The notes under the pieces are model-generated. The model saw only the letters and a list, made by a program, of their open reading frames with translations. It did not search any database and was not told the DNA's origin. DNA of 55,613 bases. Origin: Rheinheimera sp. Lineage in GTDB: Bacteria > Pseudomonadota > Gammaproteobacteria > Enterobacterales > Alteromonadaceae. The DNA lies in the NCBI RefSeq assembly GCF_030824435.1, contig NZ_JAVBXS010000098.1:1-55613 (forward strand), given 5' to 3'. Positions 35,545-44,820 of the stretch are shown here, piece by piece. Each line of letters begins with the position of its first letter. Position 1 is the first letter of the stretch. A program made the translations under genes and the position numbers.

Positions 35545-37593
35545 ATGCACCCAGCCCAAGCTTTGCCTTTGTTGTCGTTGTCAGTTTTTTGCTGCACCTT
35601 GTTTGCACCTGTGACACTGGCACAAAATCAGGCAGCCGTTCAGCAAAACGACAAAGCGGCAGAAGAAGCGCAACAACTGGAACGGCTAGTGGTAAGCGTG
35701 CAACAACAAGCCAGACCCTGGTTAAGTTCGGTGGCCGCTGTCAGCCGCTTGCAACTTGATGAAGATCCGGCTTTGGATATCGCCGCTTTATTGCGTAATA
35801 TGCCTGGCCTGCAGGCTGACCAACGCGCCAACTTTGCTCAGGATAGCCGTATTAGCCTGCGCGGTTTTGGCAGTCGCAGTAGTTTTGGTGTCAGGGGCAT
35901 CGAAGTGTTGTTTGATGGTATTCCCTGGTCAACCAGCGACGGTCAAAGCCAACCGTCCAGTATTCCTTTTGAGCAATTAAGTTCAGTCGAAGTATTACGT
36001 GGCCCTTTTGCCGCCTTGTATGGCAATGCCGCTGGCGGCGTATTAACTTTACACAGTAAAACCACGCTGCAAGGTGCCTCGCTGCAACATCAACAAAGTG
36101 CCGATTATCGCCAGCACAGCCTGCAGCTGGGTGATGGCCAAACCGAACTTTACCTGAAAAAACTGGATCATCAGGGCTATCGGGTGCATAACAGTGCCGA
36201 AAAACGCCAGGCTGCACTTCGCAGCAGTTATCAATTTGACGAGGTCAGGCTAAATTGGCGTTATGACTGGAGCGACGACCCGTTGCTGCAGGATCCTCTG
36301 GGGTTAACCAAAACCGAATTTTCTACCAATCCACAGCAAACAGCTGCAGTCGCCAGCTTATTTAACAGCCGAAAAAGCAGTGCCCAGCGCCAGCTTAGTC
36401 TGCAACTGACACCTGAAGATAACGACTGGCAGTTCGCAGCATGGCAGGGTGAAAGAGACATCACGCAGTTTCTGGCATTTAGTGGTGATGCACCTGGTGC
36501 CGCCGGTGGTGTAGTGGCACTGACACGGCATTTCAGAGGCCTCAAGGCGCAACAACAGCTGCAGTTTGGCCAGTGGCAACATCAGCTGGCACTGCAGTTA
36601 GAAGAAAATACTGACCAGCGCCGTGGTTATGTCAATCAGCGTGGTGTGGCCGGGGATTTGCGCCGTGATGAAAGTGGCAAAGTCAGCAATAGCGAAATAG
36701 CCTGGCAAACTGAATACCAGACTGATGCGCTGTGGCGACTGCATCTTGGCAGCAGGTTAAGCCGTATTCGTTTTGCTGTGGAAGATTATTTTATTCAGGC
36801 CGCTAACCCCGACGATAGCGGTCAAAGTTCACAACAACTGGCTGCTGTGGCTATGGGTGCCTCTTATCCCGTGAGTGAGCAACTGCATTTTTACTTCAGT
36901 GCCGGTCGTGGTTTTGAAACCCCCACCCTGAGCGAAATGGCTTATCAGGTCAACGGCAATGGTTTAAATCTGGCACTGAAACCTACCCGTAACCGCCAGC
37001 TCGATATGGGGCTGAAGTGGCAACAACAACAAACACAAGCATCAATAGACTGGTTTTATATTCAAAGCCGTGACGAACTGGTGATTGCCCAATCAGTCGG
37101 CGGTCGCACCAGTTACCGCAATGCGGCACAAACACAAAGAACAGGCGCTGAGTTACTGCTGTTGCACCCTGTGACTGAACAACTGCAACTGCAATGGAGC
37201 AGTACTTTGTTGGATGCCAGTTTTGCCGCCGACAGCACAGCAGGGAAAAATCTGCCTGGGGTCGCCAGGGTGCAACATCGGCTCGGGCTGAGTTATGACC
37301 CGTTTTTTGATCAATCCTGGTTGTTAGGCAGCAATATCAGTTATCGCAGCAGATTGTGGACTGACGATATCAACAGCATGGCCGCTGACAGCAGCACGCT
37401 ACTGGATATAAAAAGCAGTTGGCAAGCTGATTGGCAACAAAGTCATTGGAGCTGGTGGCTGGCTGTTGATAATCTGACCGACGCCGATTACGCCGGTGCC
37501 GTTGTGGTCAATCAGGCTAATGGCCGCAGTTTTGAACCAGGCACACCCAGACAATTTCAACTGGGTTTTCGTGTACAACTGCTACTGGACTAG
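35545..37593 (+). CDS. pqqU: TonB-dependent receptor of the PqqU/YncD type
   Basis: The 682-residue protein has a signal peptide (about 1-25), a plug domain and a 22-strand-type barrel. It resembles E. coli YncD, now PqqU, the outer-membrane receptor for PQQ, in many places: AQDSRISLRGFGSRSSFGVRG, DGIPWSTSDGQSQ, the plug end VEVLRGPFAALYGNAAGGV, SAGRGFETPTLSEM, GGRTSYRNA, and the final VVVNQANGRSFEPGTPRQF. The ATG at 35545 is chosen because AGGA lies nine bases upstream and a signal peptide follows; the longer open frame runs back through the terminator. The last residue is Asp rather than aromatic. Confidence 0.85.
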   Translation: MHPAQALPLLSLSVFCCTLFAPVTLAQNQAAVQQNDKAAEEAQQLERLVVSVQQQARPWLSSVAAVSRLQLDEDPALDIAALLRNMPGLQADQRANFAQDSRISLRGFGSRSSFGVRGIEVLFDGIPWSTSDGQSQPSSIPFEQLSSVEVLRGPFAALYGNAAGGVLTLHSKTTLQGASLQHQQSADYRQHSLQLGDGQTELYLKKLDHQGYRVHNSAEKRQAALRSSYQFDEVRLNWRYDWSDDPLLQDPLGLTKTEFSTNPQQTAAVASLFNSRKSSAQRQLSLQLTPEDNDWQFAAWQGERDITQFLAFSGDAPGAAGGVVALTRHFRGLKAQQQLQFGQWQHQLALQLEENTDQRRGYVNQRGVAGDLRRDESGKVSNSEIAWQTEYQTDALWRLHLGSRLSRIRFAVEDYFIQAANPDDSGQSSQQLAAVAMGASYPVSEQLHFYFSAGRGFETPTLSEMAYQVNGNGLNLALKPTRNRQLDMGLKWQQQQTQASIDWFYIQSRDELVIAQSVGGRTSYRNAAQTQRTGAELLLLHPVTEQLQLQWSSTLLDASFAADSTAGKNLPGVARVQHRLGLSYDPFFDQSWLLGSNISYRSRLWTDDINSMAADSSTLLDIKSSWQADWQQSHWSWWLAVDNLTDADYAGAVVVNQANGRSFEPGTPRQFQLGFRVQLLLD

Positions 37594-37743
37594 GCTAGAT
37601 TAGCTGTACCCGTTATACTGGGTTCAGCCCTTGCATCTTTGCTGCGGCAGATAGGTGCAATCCGCCCTTGATAACAGCGGAAACATCTTTATTTGGAACA
37701 CCCCGCACAAGGACGGCTTTGGATTTCAGCCCGGAGCTTTGTA

Positions 37744-38514
37744 ATGCAGTTCAGACAAAGTTTAATATGGTTTTTAAGCATAGTTTTTTGCGCTCTGCCA
37801 GCGGCACAGGCCAATACCGGCAAAGTGCTCCGGCTGGGTATGTATCACTCGCCACCTTATTACCACACCGAAAATGTCAGTGAACCTCAGGGTTTATCTC
37901 TGGACTTGTTAACCCCTGTGGCAGAGTCGCTGGGTTTTCAACTTGAAGTGGTTCCCTGCCCTTTTCCACGCTGCCTGAAAATGGCAGCTCAGGGTGAACT
38001 GGATATAGTGGCAGGCTTAATTAACAACAAAAAACGACAACAGTTTTTATACTTTTTATCGCCACCTATGATGCAGTTTCATTCGGCTTTTGTATTTTAC
38101 AGCCGTCAGGGCACCCCATTAAAACTAACCCAACTTGCTGATTTAAAAGGCCATAGTGTCGCAGTGATGCGGGACGCTGTTTATTTTGATGCTTTTGACA
38201 AAGCGGAAAACTTTACCAGGGTCAAAGTCAATTCTGAAAGTGTAGCGCTGGAAATGGTGGCGATGGGACGGGTGGACTATGCCATCACTGTGGAAAAAAC
38301 CGCTTTGGGTTCATTACATGACGCAGGCTTGCAGTTGTCTGATTTACACCGCCAGCCTTATTTGCATCACCAAAGCATTGATGGTTATCTGGCGTTTGCC
38401 CGCAATTCCCCGCATTTTGCCTTGGTGCCCCAAATAGAAGCACAGTTGCAACTACTGGAAAAAAAAGGAATTTTGCAAAAACTTTGGCTAAAATACGGCC
38501 TGATCACACCTTAA
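37744..38514 (+). CDS. Family 3 solute-binding (PBPb) periplasmic protein
   Basis: The 256-residue protein has a signal peptide (about 1-22, ending AQA) and an SBP_bac_3 domain starting VLRLGMYHSPPYY. Typical features include ELDIVAGLINNKKR and VDYAITVEKTALG. Such proteins bind amino acids or small polar ligands, but no ABC permease or ATPase gene adjoins it, so it may serve a distant transporter or a sensor. The ATG at 37744 has GGAG upstream. Two cysteines (PCPFPRC) may form a disulfide. Confidence 0.85.
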   Translation: MQFRQSLIWFLSIVFCALPAAQANTGKVLRLGMYHSPPYYHTENVSEPQGLSLDLLTPVAESLGFQLEVVPCPFPRCLKMAAQGELDIVAGLINNKKRQQFLYFLSPPMMQFHSAFVFYSRQGTPLKLTQLADLKGHSVAVMRDAVYFDAFDKAENFTRVKVNSESVALEMVAMGRVDYAITVEKTALGSLHDAGLQLSDLHRQPYLHHQSIDGYLAFARNSPHFALVPQIEAQLQLLEKKGILQKLWLKYGLITP

Positions 38515-38896
38515 TACTGCTATTTGCGTTGTGCCGGTTTGAACTTCATGCGTTCTGCTGTGCCAAAGAGGAAAACCTTTCGCGCCAACCACAAGACATA
38601 AACTCTACCAGACATCAGGTACAAGGCGGGTCAGGTTACTGTGCCTCTTCTGTTGGATCTGCTTGAAATTGTGATCAGATCCAAGGCAACATGAAGCAGG
38701 CCTGCAGTCATATCCAGCAAAGCTGCCGCTAAATTGGCGTTACCATGCGCAGGTAGAACCCGGCATAAGCCTGGCGGATTAAGGTGAAAGGCGTATCCAG
38801 CCGCAATGATACCGGCAAAAAAGCGGTAGCTGATGCGGTGATAGATGCAGTAAAGTTATCGGCTTTTAATGCCGGATCATCAGAGCGCAAAAATCC
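38515..38896. other. 382-base region without a recognised gene
   Basis: An inverted repeat TTGGATCTG/CAGATCCAA (38653-38661 and 38676-38684) forms a 9-bp hairpin without a T-tract. On the minus strand a 53-codon open frame, 38890-38729, starts with TTG just before bepA; see findings. The bepA promoter should lie here but was not located. Confidence 0.45.
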
Positions 38897-40351
38897 ATGA
38901 AGTTTTTGGTTGTAAACTCTCCCTGGTTTCAGGTTATCAGCCTGTCAGCCCTGTTAAGTTTTTCGGCACTGGCCAACAATAATCAGTTGCCTGATCTTGG
39001 CAGTAATGCCTTTTCGACTTTAACACCGGAAAAAGAAAAACAAATTGGTGATGTAATGATGCGCCAGACCCGCGCCAGTCTGCCAATGGTGAATGATCCC
39101 TTATTGGACGAATATCTGAATAATCTTGGCCAGAATCTGATTGCCAAGGCCGAAGGTGTGCGGTTTCCATTTCAGTTTTATTGGGTAAATGACCGTAATA
39201 TCAATGCTTTTGCTACTTTGGGTGGCCATATAGTTGCCAACACCGGTACTTTGGCAGTGGCAGAAACCGAAAGCGAATTTGCATCAGTGATGTCGCATGA
39301 AATTGTGCACGTCACCCAGCGTCATATTGCCCGCTCGGTCGAAGCCCGTTCACAATCTGCGCCTCTGACTATGGCCTCAATACTGGGCTCTATTTTGCTG
39401 GCGGCGGTAAATCCGGAAGCTGGTATGGCAGGATTAATGGCATCTCAGGGTGTGGCACAACAATCTGCGATCAACTTTACCCGCAGCAATGAACAGGAAG
39501 CCGACCGTATTGGTATTCAGCTTTTGGCCAGTGCCGGTTTTGACCCTTATGCCATGCCGGAATTTTTTAATAAACTTAATGAAAAAACCCGTTTTGCCAA
39601 TACCCAACTGGCATTTTTATATACCCATCCGCTGTCAAGATCCAGGATTAGCGACTCCAGAGTCAGAGCACAACAGTTTGAACAAAAATTTGTGCCGGAC
39701 AGCGCCGATTTTGCCCATATCAAAGCCAGGATCTGGGCCAGATATCAGCTGGACAACGCCGCTGCTATAGCCCATTTTCAGAAAAAGCTGTCACAACCCG
39801 GGGGCAATACCAGAGCCAATCAATATGGTCTGGCTTTGGCATTATTCGACAGCAAAGATTATCAGGGCGCCGAACAGCTATTAACCAAACTCAGAACAAA
39901 CGACGATAAAAACCTGTTTTATTTAGACGCCATGACCGATGTATATCTGAGCACCAACAGGGTAAATCAGGCGCTGGAAATGCTGGAACAACAATATCTG
40001 CTCAGGCCCAATAATCAGGTGATCACTCTCAATTACGCCAATGCAGCTATGCAGGGTAAATCACACCGGCTGGCATTACATCTGCTGAAAAACCTGTTGT
40101 ATTACAAAAACGACACCTTTTTGGCTTATGACATGCTGACTGACGCCTACAAAGGCTTAGGCGACATGGCGCGTTATTACGAAGCCCGTTCTGATTTATA
40201 TTATCAGCTGGCCAATTACCCCAAAGCTATTGACGATATTAATATGGCGCTGAATCAGCTGGGGCCGGAACATCAGCTGGAAAACCGCCGGCTGGAAGCG
40301 AAGAAAAAAGCCCTGCACACTGAATTTAGCCGACTGAAAAAACTAAACTGA
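38897..40351 (+). CDS. bepA: Periplasmic M48 metalloprotease/chaperone BepA
   Basis: BepA promotes maturation or degradation of LptD and other outer-membrane proteins. The 484 residues (E. coli 487) include a signal peptide (about 1-26), the M48 site HEIVH in MSHEIVHVTQRH with the downstream zinc ligand in NEQEADRIG, and a C-terminal TPR region from about residue 290. The following yfgD-like gene is the same neighbour as in E. coli. Confidence 0.95.
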   Translation: MKFLVVNSPWFQVISLSALLSFSALANNNQLPDLGSNAFSTLTPEKEKQIGDVMMRQTRASLPMVNDPLLDEYLNNLGQNLIAKAEGVRFPFQFYWVNDRNINAFATLGGHIVANTGTLAVAETESEFASVMSHEIVHVTQRHIARSVEARSQSAPLTMASILGSILLAAVNPEAGMAGLMASQGVAQQSAINFTRSNEQEADRIGIQLLASAGFDPYAMPEFFNKLNEKTRFANTQLAFLYTHPLSRSRISDSRVRAQQFEQKFVPDSADFAHIKARIWARYQLDNAAAIAHFQKKLSQPGGNTRANQYGLALALFDSKDYQGAEQLLTKLRTNDDKNLFYLDAMTDVYLSTNRVNQALEMLEQQYLLRPNNQVITLNYANAAMQGKSHRLALHLLKNLLYYKNDTFLAYDMLTDAYKGLGDMARYYEARSDLYYQLANYPKAIDDINMALNQLGPEHQLENRRLEAKKKALHTEFSRLKKLN

Positions 40352-40361
40352 GGAAACGCCC

Positions 40362-40706
40362 ATGCTGACCATTTATCATAACAACCGCTGCTCTAAAAGC
40401 CGCGAAGTACTGTCGTTACTGGAGCAGCTGGGCCGCCCTTTTTTGGTGGTAAATTACCTGAGCGAACCGCTGGACGAAGCTGCCCTGCGTACTTTATTAC
40501 AACAACTGCAATTATCGCCGCGTGAACTGCTGCGCGACAAAGAAGAAGAATATAAAAACATGGGACTGGACAACACAACTTTGCCTGATGATGTGATTAT
40601 TCAGGCCATGTTGACCCAGCCTAAGCTGATTGAACGCCCCGTGGTGGTGCATGGTGATAAAGCCGTGATTGCCCGTCCAGCCAGTCGATTACTGGAACTG
40701 TTTTAA
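40362..40706 (+). CDS. yfgD: ArsC-family reductase (YfgD)
   Basis: The 114-residue thioredoxin-fold protein begins LTIYHNNRCSKSREVL with the single active cysteine at residue 9. It also has the conserved arginine region KLIERPVVV and the ending ARPASRLLELF. This is the glutaredoxin-dependent arsenate reductase family. Its position after bepA rather than in an ars operon favours the YfgD subgroup. It overlaps the next gene as TAATG. Confidence 0.9.
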   Translation: MLTIYHNNRCSKSREVLSLLEQLGRPFLVVNYLSEPLDEAALRTLLQQLQLSPRELLRDKEEEYKNMGLDNTTLPDDVIIQAMLTQPKLIERPVVVHGDKAVIARPASRLLELF

Positions 40707-41278
40707 TGCCGGTGACTGTTTTAGTGTTGTACCACTCCCGCCATGGCTCTGTGGCGGCGCTGGCCGAAAAAATTGCCGTTGGCGTTGAAGCTGTCGGCGC
40801 CACGGCATTACTGCGCACTGTACCTGCGCTTACTGCAGTTCAAAGCACAACGCCACAACATCCGGTGTTCACTCAGGAAGAACTACTGAAAGCAGATGCG
40901 CTGGCTATTGGCAGTCCGGTGCGTTTTGGTGTGATGAGTGCAGAGATGAAAGCATTTTGGGACAACACCAGTGCACTTTGGTTAAAAGGTGCACTCATTG
41001 ACAAACCAGCCGGGGTTTTTACCTCTTCTTCTTCAATGCATGGTGGTAATGAAGCCACCTTACTGGGTATGATGCTGCCGCTGTTACACCATGGCATGCT
41101 GCTGGTTGGCGCGCCTTATGATCAACCGGCGTTGCATCAGACCCAAAGTGGTGGCACCCCTTATGGCCCAAGCCATGTAACAGGACCTGAACACAGTAGT
41201 GTTCTGACTGCCCACGAACAGCAATTGGCTGTTCAGTTTGGTAAACGTTTAGCCCTAGTTGCCGGAAAATTACAATGA
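40706..41278 (+). CDS. wrbA: WrbA-like NAD(P)H:quinone oxidoreductase
   Basis: This flavodoxin-fold FMN protein reduces quinones by two electrons, limiting redox cycling. Visible are the N-terminal VLVLYHSRHGS phosphate loop, GSPVRFGVMSAEMKAFWD, FTSSSSMHGGNEATLLGM and GTPYGPSHV. The length of 190 is normal. It is coupled to yfgD upstream and DUF2069 downstream by overlapping start and stop codons. Confidence 0.92.
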   Translation: MPVTVLVLYHSRHGSVAALAEKIAVGVEAVGATALLRTVPALTAVQSTTPQHPVFTQEELLKADALAIGSPVRFGVMSAEMKAFWDNTSALWLKGALIDKPAGVFTSSSSMHGGNEATLLGMMLPLLHHGMLLVGAPYDQPALHQTQSGGTPYGPSHVTGPEHSSVLTAHEQQLAVQFGKRLALVAGKLQ

Positions 41279-41703
41279 CCTGGTTTATTGCTTCACATAT
41301 TCCGCTTGCCAGCCGCACCCGACTGTATCTGCGTTTGGGGCAAGTTGGCTTTTTGCTGTTATTTTTGCTTATCCCGCTGTGGGTGTTGTGGCTGGATCCG
41401 CCAAAAATGGGCAGCCCAAGAGTTTTATTGGCTTTATTGTGGGGACCTTTGTGGTTACCGCTGATGGGCATTTTACGTGGTAAAGCTTATACCTTTGCCT
41501 GGGCCAACTTTATTGTGATGATTTATTTTGTGCACAGTCTGACACATTTGTGGATCAGCAGTGGCACCACCTTATATCTGGCGCTGGTTGAATTAGCTGC
41601 CAGCTGCCTGATGTTTGCCGGCTGTACCTATTATGCTAAGTATCGTGGTCAGGAGCTGGGTTTAAAGATCCCAAAACTCAAAGATGATCCGGTGCGGCAA
41701 TAA
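41275..41703 (+). CDS. DUF2069 membrane protein
   Basis: The 142-residue protein has four hydrophobic segments (about residues 22-42, 48-66, 74-92 and 98-116) and a short charged tail. The LWGPLWLPLMGILRGK and VHSLTHLW elements fit DUF2069, which commonly follows wrbA in related genomes. Its function is unknown. It overlaps the wrbA stop (ATGA). Confidence 0.88.
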   Translation: MTWFIASHIPLASRTRLYLRLGQVGFLLLFLLIPLWVLWLDPPKMGSPRVLLALLWGPLWLPLMGILRGKAYTFAWANFIVMIYFVHSLTHLWISSGTTLYLALVELAASCLMFAGCTYYAKYRGQELGLKIPKLKDDPVRQ

Positions 41704-41730
41704 CAGCTAAATCTGCTAAAAATGGCCCTG

Positions 41731-42492
41731 TTAACCTGAATTATGTTCAGGCAGATAGGGCCGGATAATCTTCTCAACAAACTGCTGTTGTTGCACTTCA
41801 TCAAAAGCTTGTTTGATGGCCGCCAAATGACTGGACTTGGGGCTGAGCGCACAATAGACAGCCGGCGCTTTTGTCCAGAGCGGATCATAAGTCAGGCTGG
41901 TATCAAACTTCTGGCGGGTCATCACATAACCGTATGATAAATCGACCGTCATCACGGCATCTAACCGCCCTTGTGCCAGTCTTGTCAGATTACTTTCCAG
42001 CGAATGGGCGTCATCCCGCACTAATAATTCTTCAGCAAAAGCCTGTTCCAGCTCCGGATAAACAAAACCACGGATAGTGCCAATACGTTTGTGAAATAAG
42101 TCACTGAGCTGACGGTTGGGTTTGCTGTCGCTGCGCCGGACTATATATTGTGCGGAATAAAACAAAGGCCCGACCCACTCAAGTTCTTTGGGTTTACTCA
42201 CCCATTCCGGACTGATAAAACAGCCTAAATCTGCTTTACCTGTGGCTATCCAACTTTCGACTCTGGCGCGTGCCAGTGGTAGATAAACCACAGGTAAAGT
42301 GGTTATTTTGCCTATTTCATCAATAAGTTGTTTACTGATACCGCCGCTCAGGCTGCCATCCTGGGAAAACATGGCATAAGGAACAGCATTAGTGTCGCTG
42401 ACCACTGCTTTAATTTCGTTGCTCTGTACCTGTGGGGTTGCAGCCAATAAGGCCATACCCCACAGTGCCATCTGTATCCGCTTTGATTTCAT
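41731..42492 (-). CDS. Second family 3 solute-binding-like periplasmic protein
   Basis: The 253-residue protein has a signal peptide (about 1-24, ending VQS) and an SBP_bac_3-like domain with SGGISKQLIDEIG, KADLGCFISPEW and RLDAVMTVDLSYG. Start at the ATG 42492; the TTG one codon before is less likely. It belongs to the same broad family as the protein at 37744 but differs throughout. No transporter genes adjoin, so the ligand is unknown. Confidence 0.8.
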   Translation of the reverse strand: MKSKRIQMALWGMALLAATPQVQSNEIKAVVSDTNAVPYAMFSQDGSLSGGISKQLIDEIGKITTLPVVYLPLARARVESWIATGKADLGCFISPEWVSKPKELEWVGPLFYSAQYIVRRSDSKPNRQLSDLFHKRIGTIRGFVYPELEQAFAEELLVRDDAHSLESNLTRLAQGRLDAVMTVDLSYGYVMTRQKFDTSLTYDPLWTKAPAVYCALSPKSSHLAAIKQAFDEVQQQQFVEKIIRPYLPEHNSG

Positions 42493-42682
42493 CAAGTGCT
42501 TTTTACCCCTGACATCAAGATCCTGACAGCAGGCCGGATCATTAGTGCCTACAACGACAGCCCTTGTAATGGCTAAAACTCAAAGTTAACCATAGCAAAA
42601 ATTGTCTGTGCTGACAGTAGTTTTCAATCCGAAATGGCCGTTGCCACGTAATCTTTTACAGCGATAACAAGGTGAAGAAAAT

Positions 42683-43285
42683 ATGTGGTCTGAAATAGCC
42701 TTATTCCCATTAAGTCAGGTGGTATTGCCAGAAGGGCAAATGCAACTGCGTGTGTTTGAACCACGTTATATCCGTCTGGTGAAAGAAGCCTGCGCCGGTA
42801 AACGTGCTTTTGCCAGCGCCTTATTGAATCCTTATGTGGCGCAGCAACATCAGGATAGGATTTTTAAAGTGGCGACTCTGGTGCGGGTGACGGATTTTAG
42901 TCAGCTTGAAGATGGTTTGCTGGGCATTACCATTGAAGGTACTGAACGGGTATTGATTGAACAACGCTGGCAGGAAGAAGACGGCCTGCATGTAGCAAAG
43001 GCACGGATTTTACCGGCCTGGCCACAACTGCCTTATCTTGCTGCTCATCAGCAGATCCGCGATGAACTTTGCACTGTGTTTCAACAAAACCCGGCGCTCA
43101 GTTTGTTGTACCCCACACCACAATGGCAAAACAGCAACTGGCTGGCGCAACGTTGGCTGGAAATTCTGAATATGCAACCACCGTTGAAATATCAGTTGAT
43201 GGCGGCTGATGGCGCTGAGCCCACACTGGATGCATTACAACACTGGTTGGCAGCTGACGCAGAGCCCGCTAGCAGTGCAGGTTAA
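42683..43285 (+). CDS. Stand-alone Lon N-terminal (LON substrate-binding) domain protein
   Basis: The 200-residue protein matches the Lon protease N-terminal domain alone: IALFPLSQVVLPEGQMQLRVFEPRYIRLV, then VATLVRVTDFSQLEDGLLGITIEGTERV split over strands, and a C-terminal helical part. There is no AAA+ or protease domain. Such proteins are widespread and of unknown function, perhaps substrate adaptors. AAGGTGA lies before the ATG. Confidence 0.88.
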   Translation: MWSEIALFPLSQVVLPEGQMQLRVFEPRYIRLVKEACAGKRAFASALLNPYVAQQHQDRIFKVATLVRVTDFSQLEDGLLGITIEGTERVLIEQRWQEEDGLHVAKARILPAWPQLPYLAAHQQIRDELCTVFQQNPALSLLYPTPQWQNSNWLAQRWLEILNMQPPLKYQLMAADGAEPTLDALQHWLAADAEPASSAG

Positions 43286-43323
43286 ATAACCAACACTGAC
43301 AACCCGGCTCAATAAAACAAATG

Positions 43324-43989
43324 TTAGTTAATACCAAGGTACTTGTGCACCTGCACACTTAAACGCCAGTTATTCGCCATACAAGCTTCAATGGCCAGTT
43401 TGGTGGCTTTGGCTTTTTGGCTTATCGGCTGCAAATAGATATATTTACCTGTGGTATCAAATGTTTGTAATAACTCTTTTAATTCTTCCACATGTTTTTC
43501 CATCGCCACAGGGTGTTTAATTTCATTGGCACGCTCGAGGCAACTGGTTAATACCGGATAACCACCTTTCATATTCACTTTAGGCGATACCGTTACCCAG
43601 GTGTCTTTGGGCGCCAGAATTTCAAAAGTACCTGAAGTTTCAATCTGAGTGCTGAACCCATGTTGATGTAATAACTCACAAAGCGGGTTTAAGTCATACA
43701 TACAAGGTTCACCGCCCGTGATCACCACGTGACGGGCGCGATAACCACGCTCAACAAACAAAGCCAGAATACCTGCTGCATCACTACTTGCCCAATGATC
43801 AGAATCGGCTTTTTTGGCTGTGGTATCACCCAGCTGGATTAACAATTCAGGCTGTATTTCCCAGGTGTGTTTGGTATCACACCAGGAGCAGCCGACAGGA
43901 CAACCCTGCAAACGCAAAAAAATGGACGGTGTGCCGGTGTAGTTGCCTTCACCCTGAATAGTTTCAAAAATTTCGTTAACTTTATACAC
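43324..43989 (-). CDS. queE: 7-carboxy-7-deazaguanine synthase
   Basis: QueE is a radical SAM enzyme that makes CDG from carboxy-tetrahydropterin on the way to preQ0 and queuosine. The 221-residue protein has the E. coli-like FETIQGEGNYTGTPSIF, the iron-sulfur cluster motif CPVGCSWC, TGGEPCMYDL, VSPKVNMKGGYPVL, and the ending LSVQVHKYLGI. It is divergent from queC with 86 bases between, so one region probably controls both genes. Confidence 0.95.
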   Translation of the reverse strand: MYKVNEIFETIQGEGNYTGTPSIFLRLQGCPVGCSWCDTKHTWEIQPELLIQLGDTTAKKADSDHWASSDAAGILALFVERGYRARHVVITGGEPCMYDLNPLCELLHQHGFSTQIETSGTFEILAPKDTWVTVSPKVNMKGGYPVLTSCLERANEIKHPVAMEKHVEELKELLQTFDTTGKYIYLQPISQKAKATKLAIEACMANNWRLSVQVHKYLGIN

Positions 43990-44075
43990 GCTGAGTTGAT
44001 TTCCTTTAGACCTTGGCGATTATGCAGTACAATGCGCGCCCCAAATTGCTGACCATTATAACGGGAGCTGCAAGA

Positions 44076-44732
44076 ATGCCGCAAAAAGTTGTTGTGATTT
44101 ATTCAGGTGGCATGGATTCCTTTACCGTGCTGCACAATGCCATTCGTGCCGGCCACCAAGTGTATGCCTTGTCTTTTAACTATGGTCAGCGCCATGTCAA
44201 AGAGCTGATTTGTGCACAAAACGTCTGTCAGGAGCTGGGCATTCATCACAAAATTGTTGATATTTCAGCGATTAACCAATTGATTGGTGGCTCGTCGCTG
44301 ACCGACGATATTGAAGTGCCGGAAGGCCATTATGCCGCCGATAATATGAAATCGACCGTGGTGCCCAACCGCAATATGATTTTATTAAGTCTGGCTGTGG
44401 GTTATGCGGTGTCGCTGGACGCTCAGGCAGTTTATTACGGTGCTCATTCAGGGGACCACTTTATTTACCCGGATTGCCGTCCTGAATTTGTGCAAAAAAT
44501 GAATGATGTCTGCCAGATAGCCAACTATGAGCCTGTTGATATCATCAGCCCTTACCTGCAACAAACCAAAATTGAAATTCTTAAAGACGGTCTTGCGATG
44601 GGTCTAGATTACAGTAAAACCTGGACTTGTTATAACGGCCGCGAAAAAGCCTGTGGTAAATGTGGTTCTTGCCAGGAGCGGCTGGAAGCTTTTGCACTGA
44701 ATCAGGTGACAGATCCACTGCCTTACGAATAA
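44076..44732 (+). CDS. queC: 7-cyano-7-deazaguanine synthase
   Basis: QueC converts CDG to preQ0 with ATP and ammonia. The 218-residue protein has the PP-loop [48 protein letters not shown] and the C-terminal zinc site [14 protein letters not shown]. The ATG at 44076 is chosen because GGGAG lies eight bases upstream and the family N terminus begins there; the frame is open 63 bases further. Confidence 0.96.
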   Translation: MPQKVVVIYSGGMDSFTVLHNAIRAGHQVYALSFNYGQRHVKELICAQNVCQELGIHHKIVDISAINQLIGGSSLTDDIEVPEGHYAADNMKSTVVPNRNMILLSLAVGYAVSLDAQAVYYGAHSGDHFIYPDCRPEFVQKMNDVCQIANYEPVDIISPYLQQTKIEILKDGLAMGLDYSKTWTCYNGREKACGKCGSCQERLEAFALNQVTDPLPYE

Positions 44733-44741
44733 AGCTGTTCC

Positions 44742-44806
44742 GGCCACAACCCTGGTGGCCTGCCCCGGCTCTTTGCCGATAGTCAGGCACAGAAACATCT
44801 GTGCCT
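44742..44806. terminator. Two successive hairpins between queC and metR
   Basis: GGCCAC/GTGGCC (44742-44747 and 44755-44760) is followed by a perfect 9-bp stem AGGCACAGA/TCTGTGCCT (44785-44793 and 44798-44806) with a 4-base loop. They lie between convergent genes and probably terminate both transcripts. Confidence 0.65.
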
Positions 44807-44820
44807 CTTATTACTAACCG

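Noticed and set aside
35530-35547. GATAAT-like sequence before the TonB receptor, considered as a Fur box
   Set aside because: Only one hexamer resembles the consensus; the inverted partner is missing, and a PQQ receptor need not be iron-regulated.
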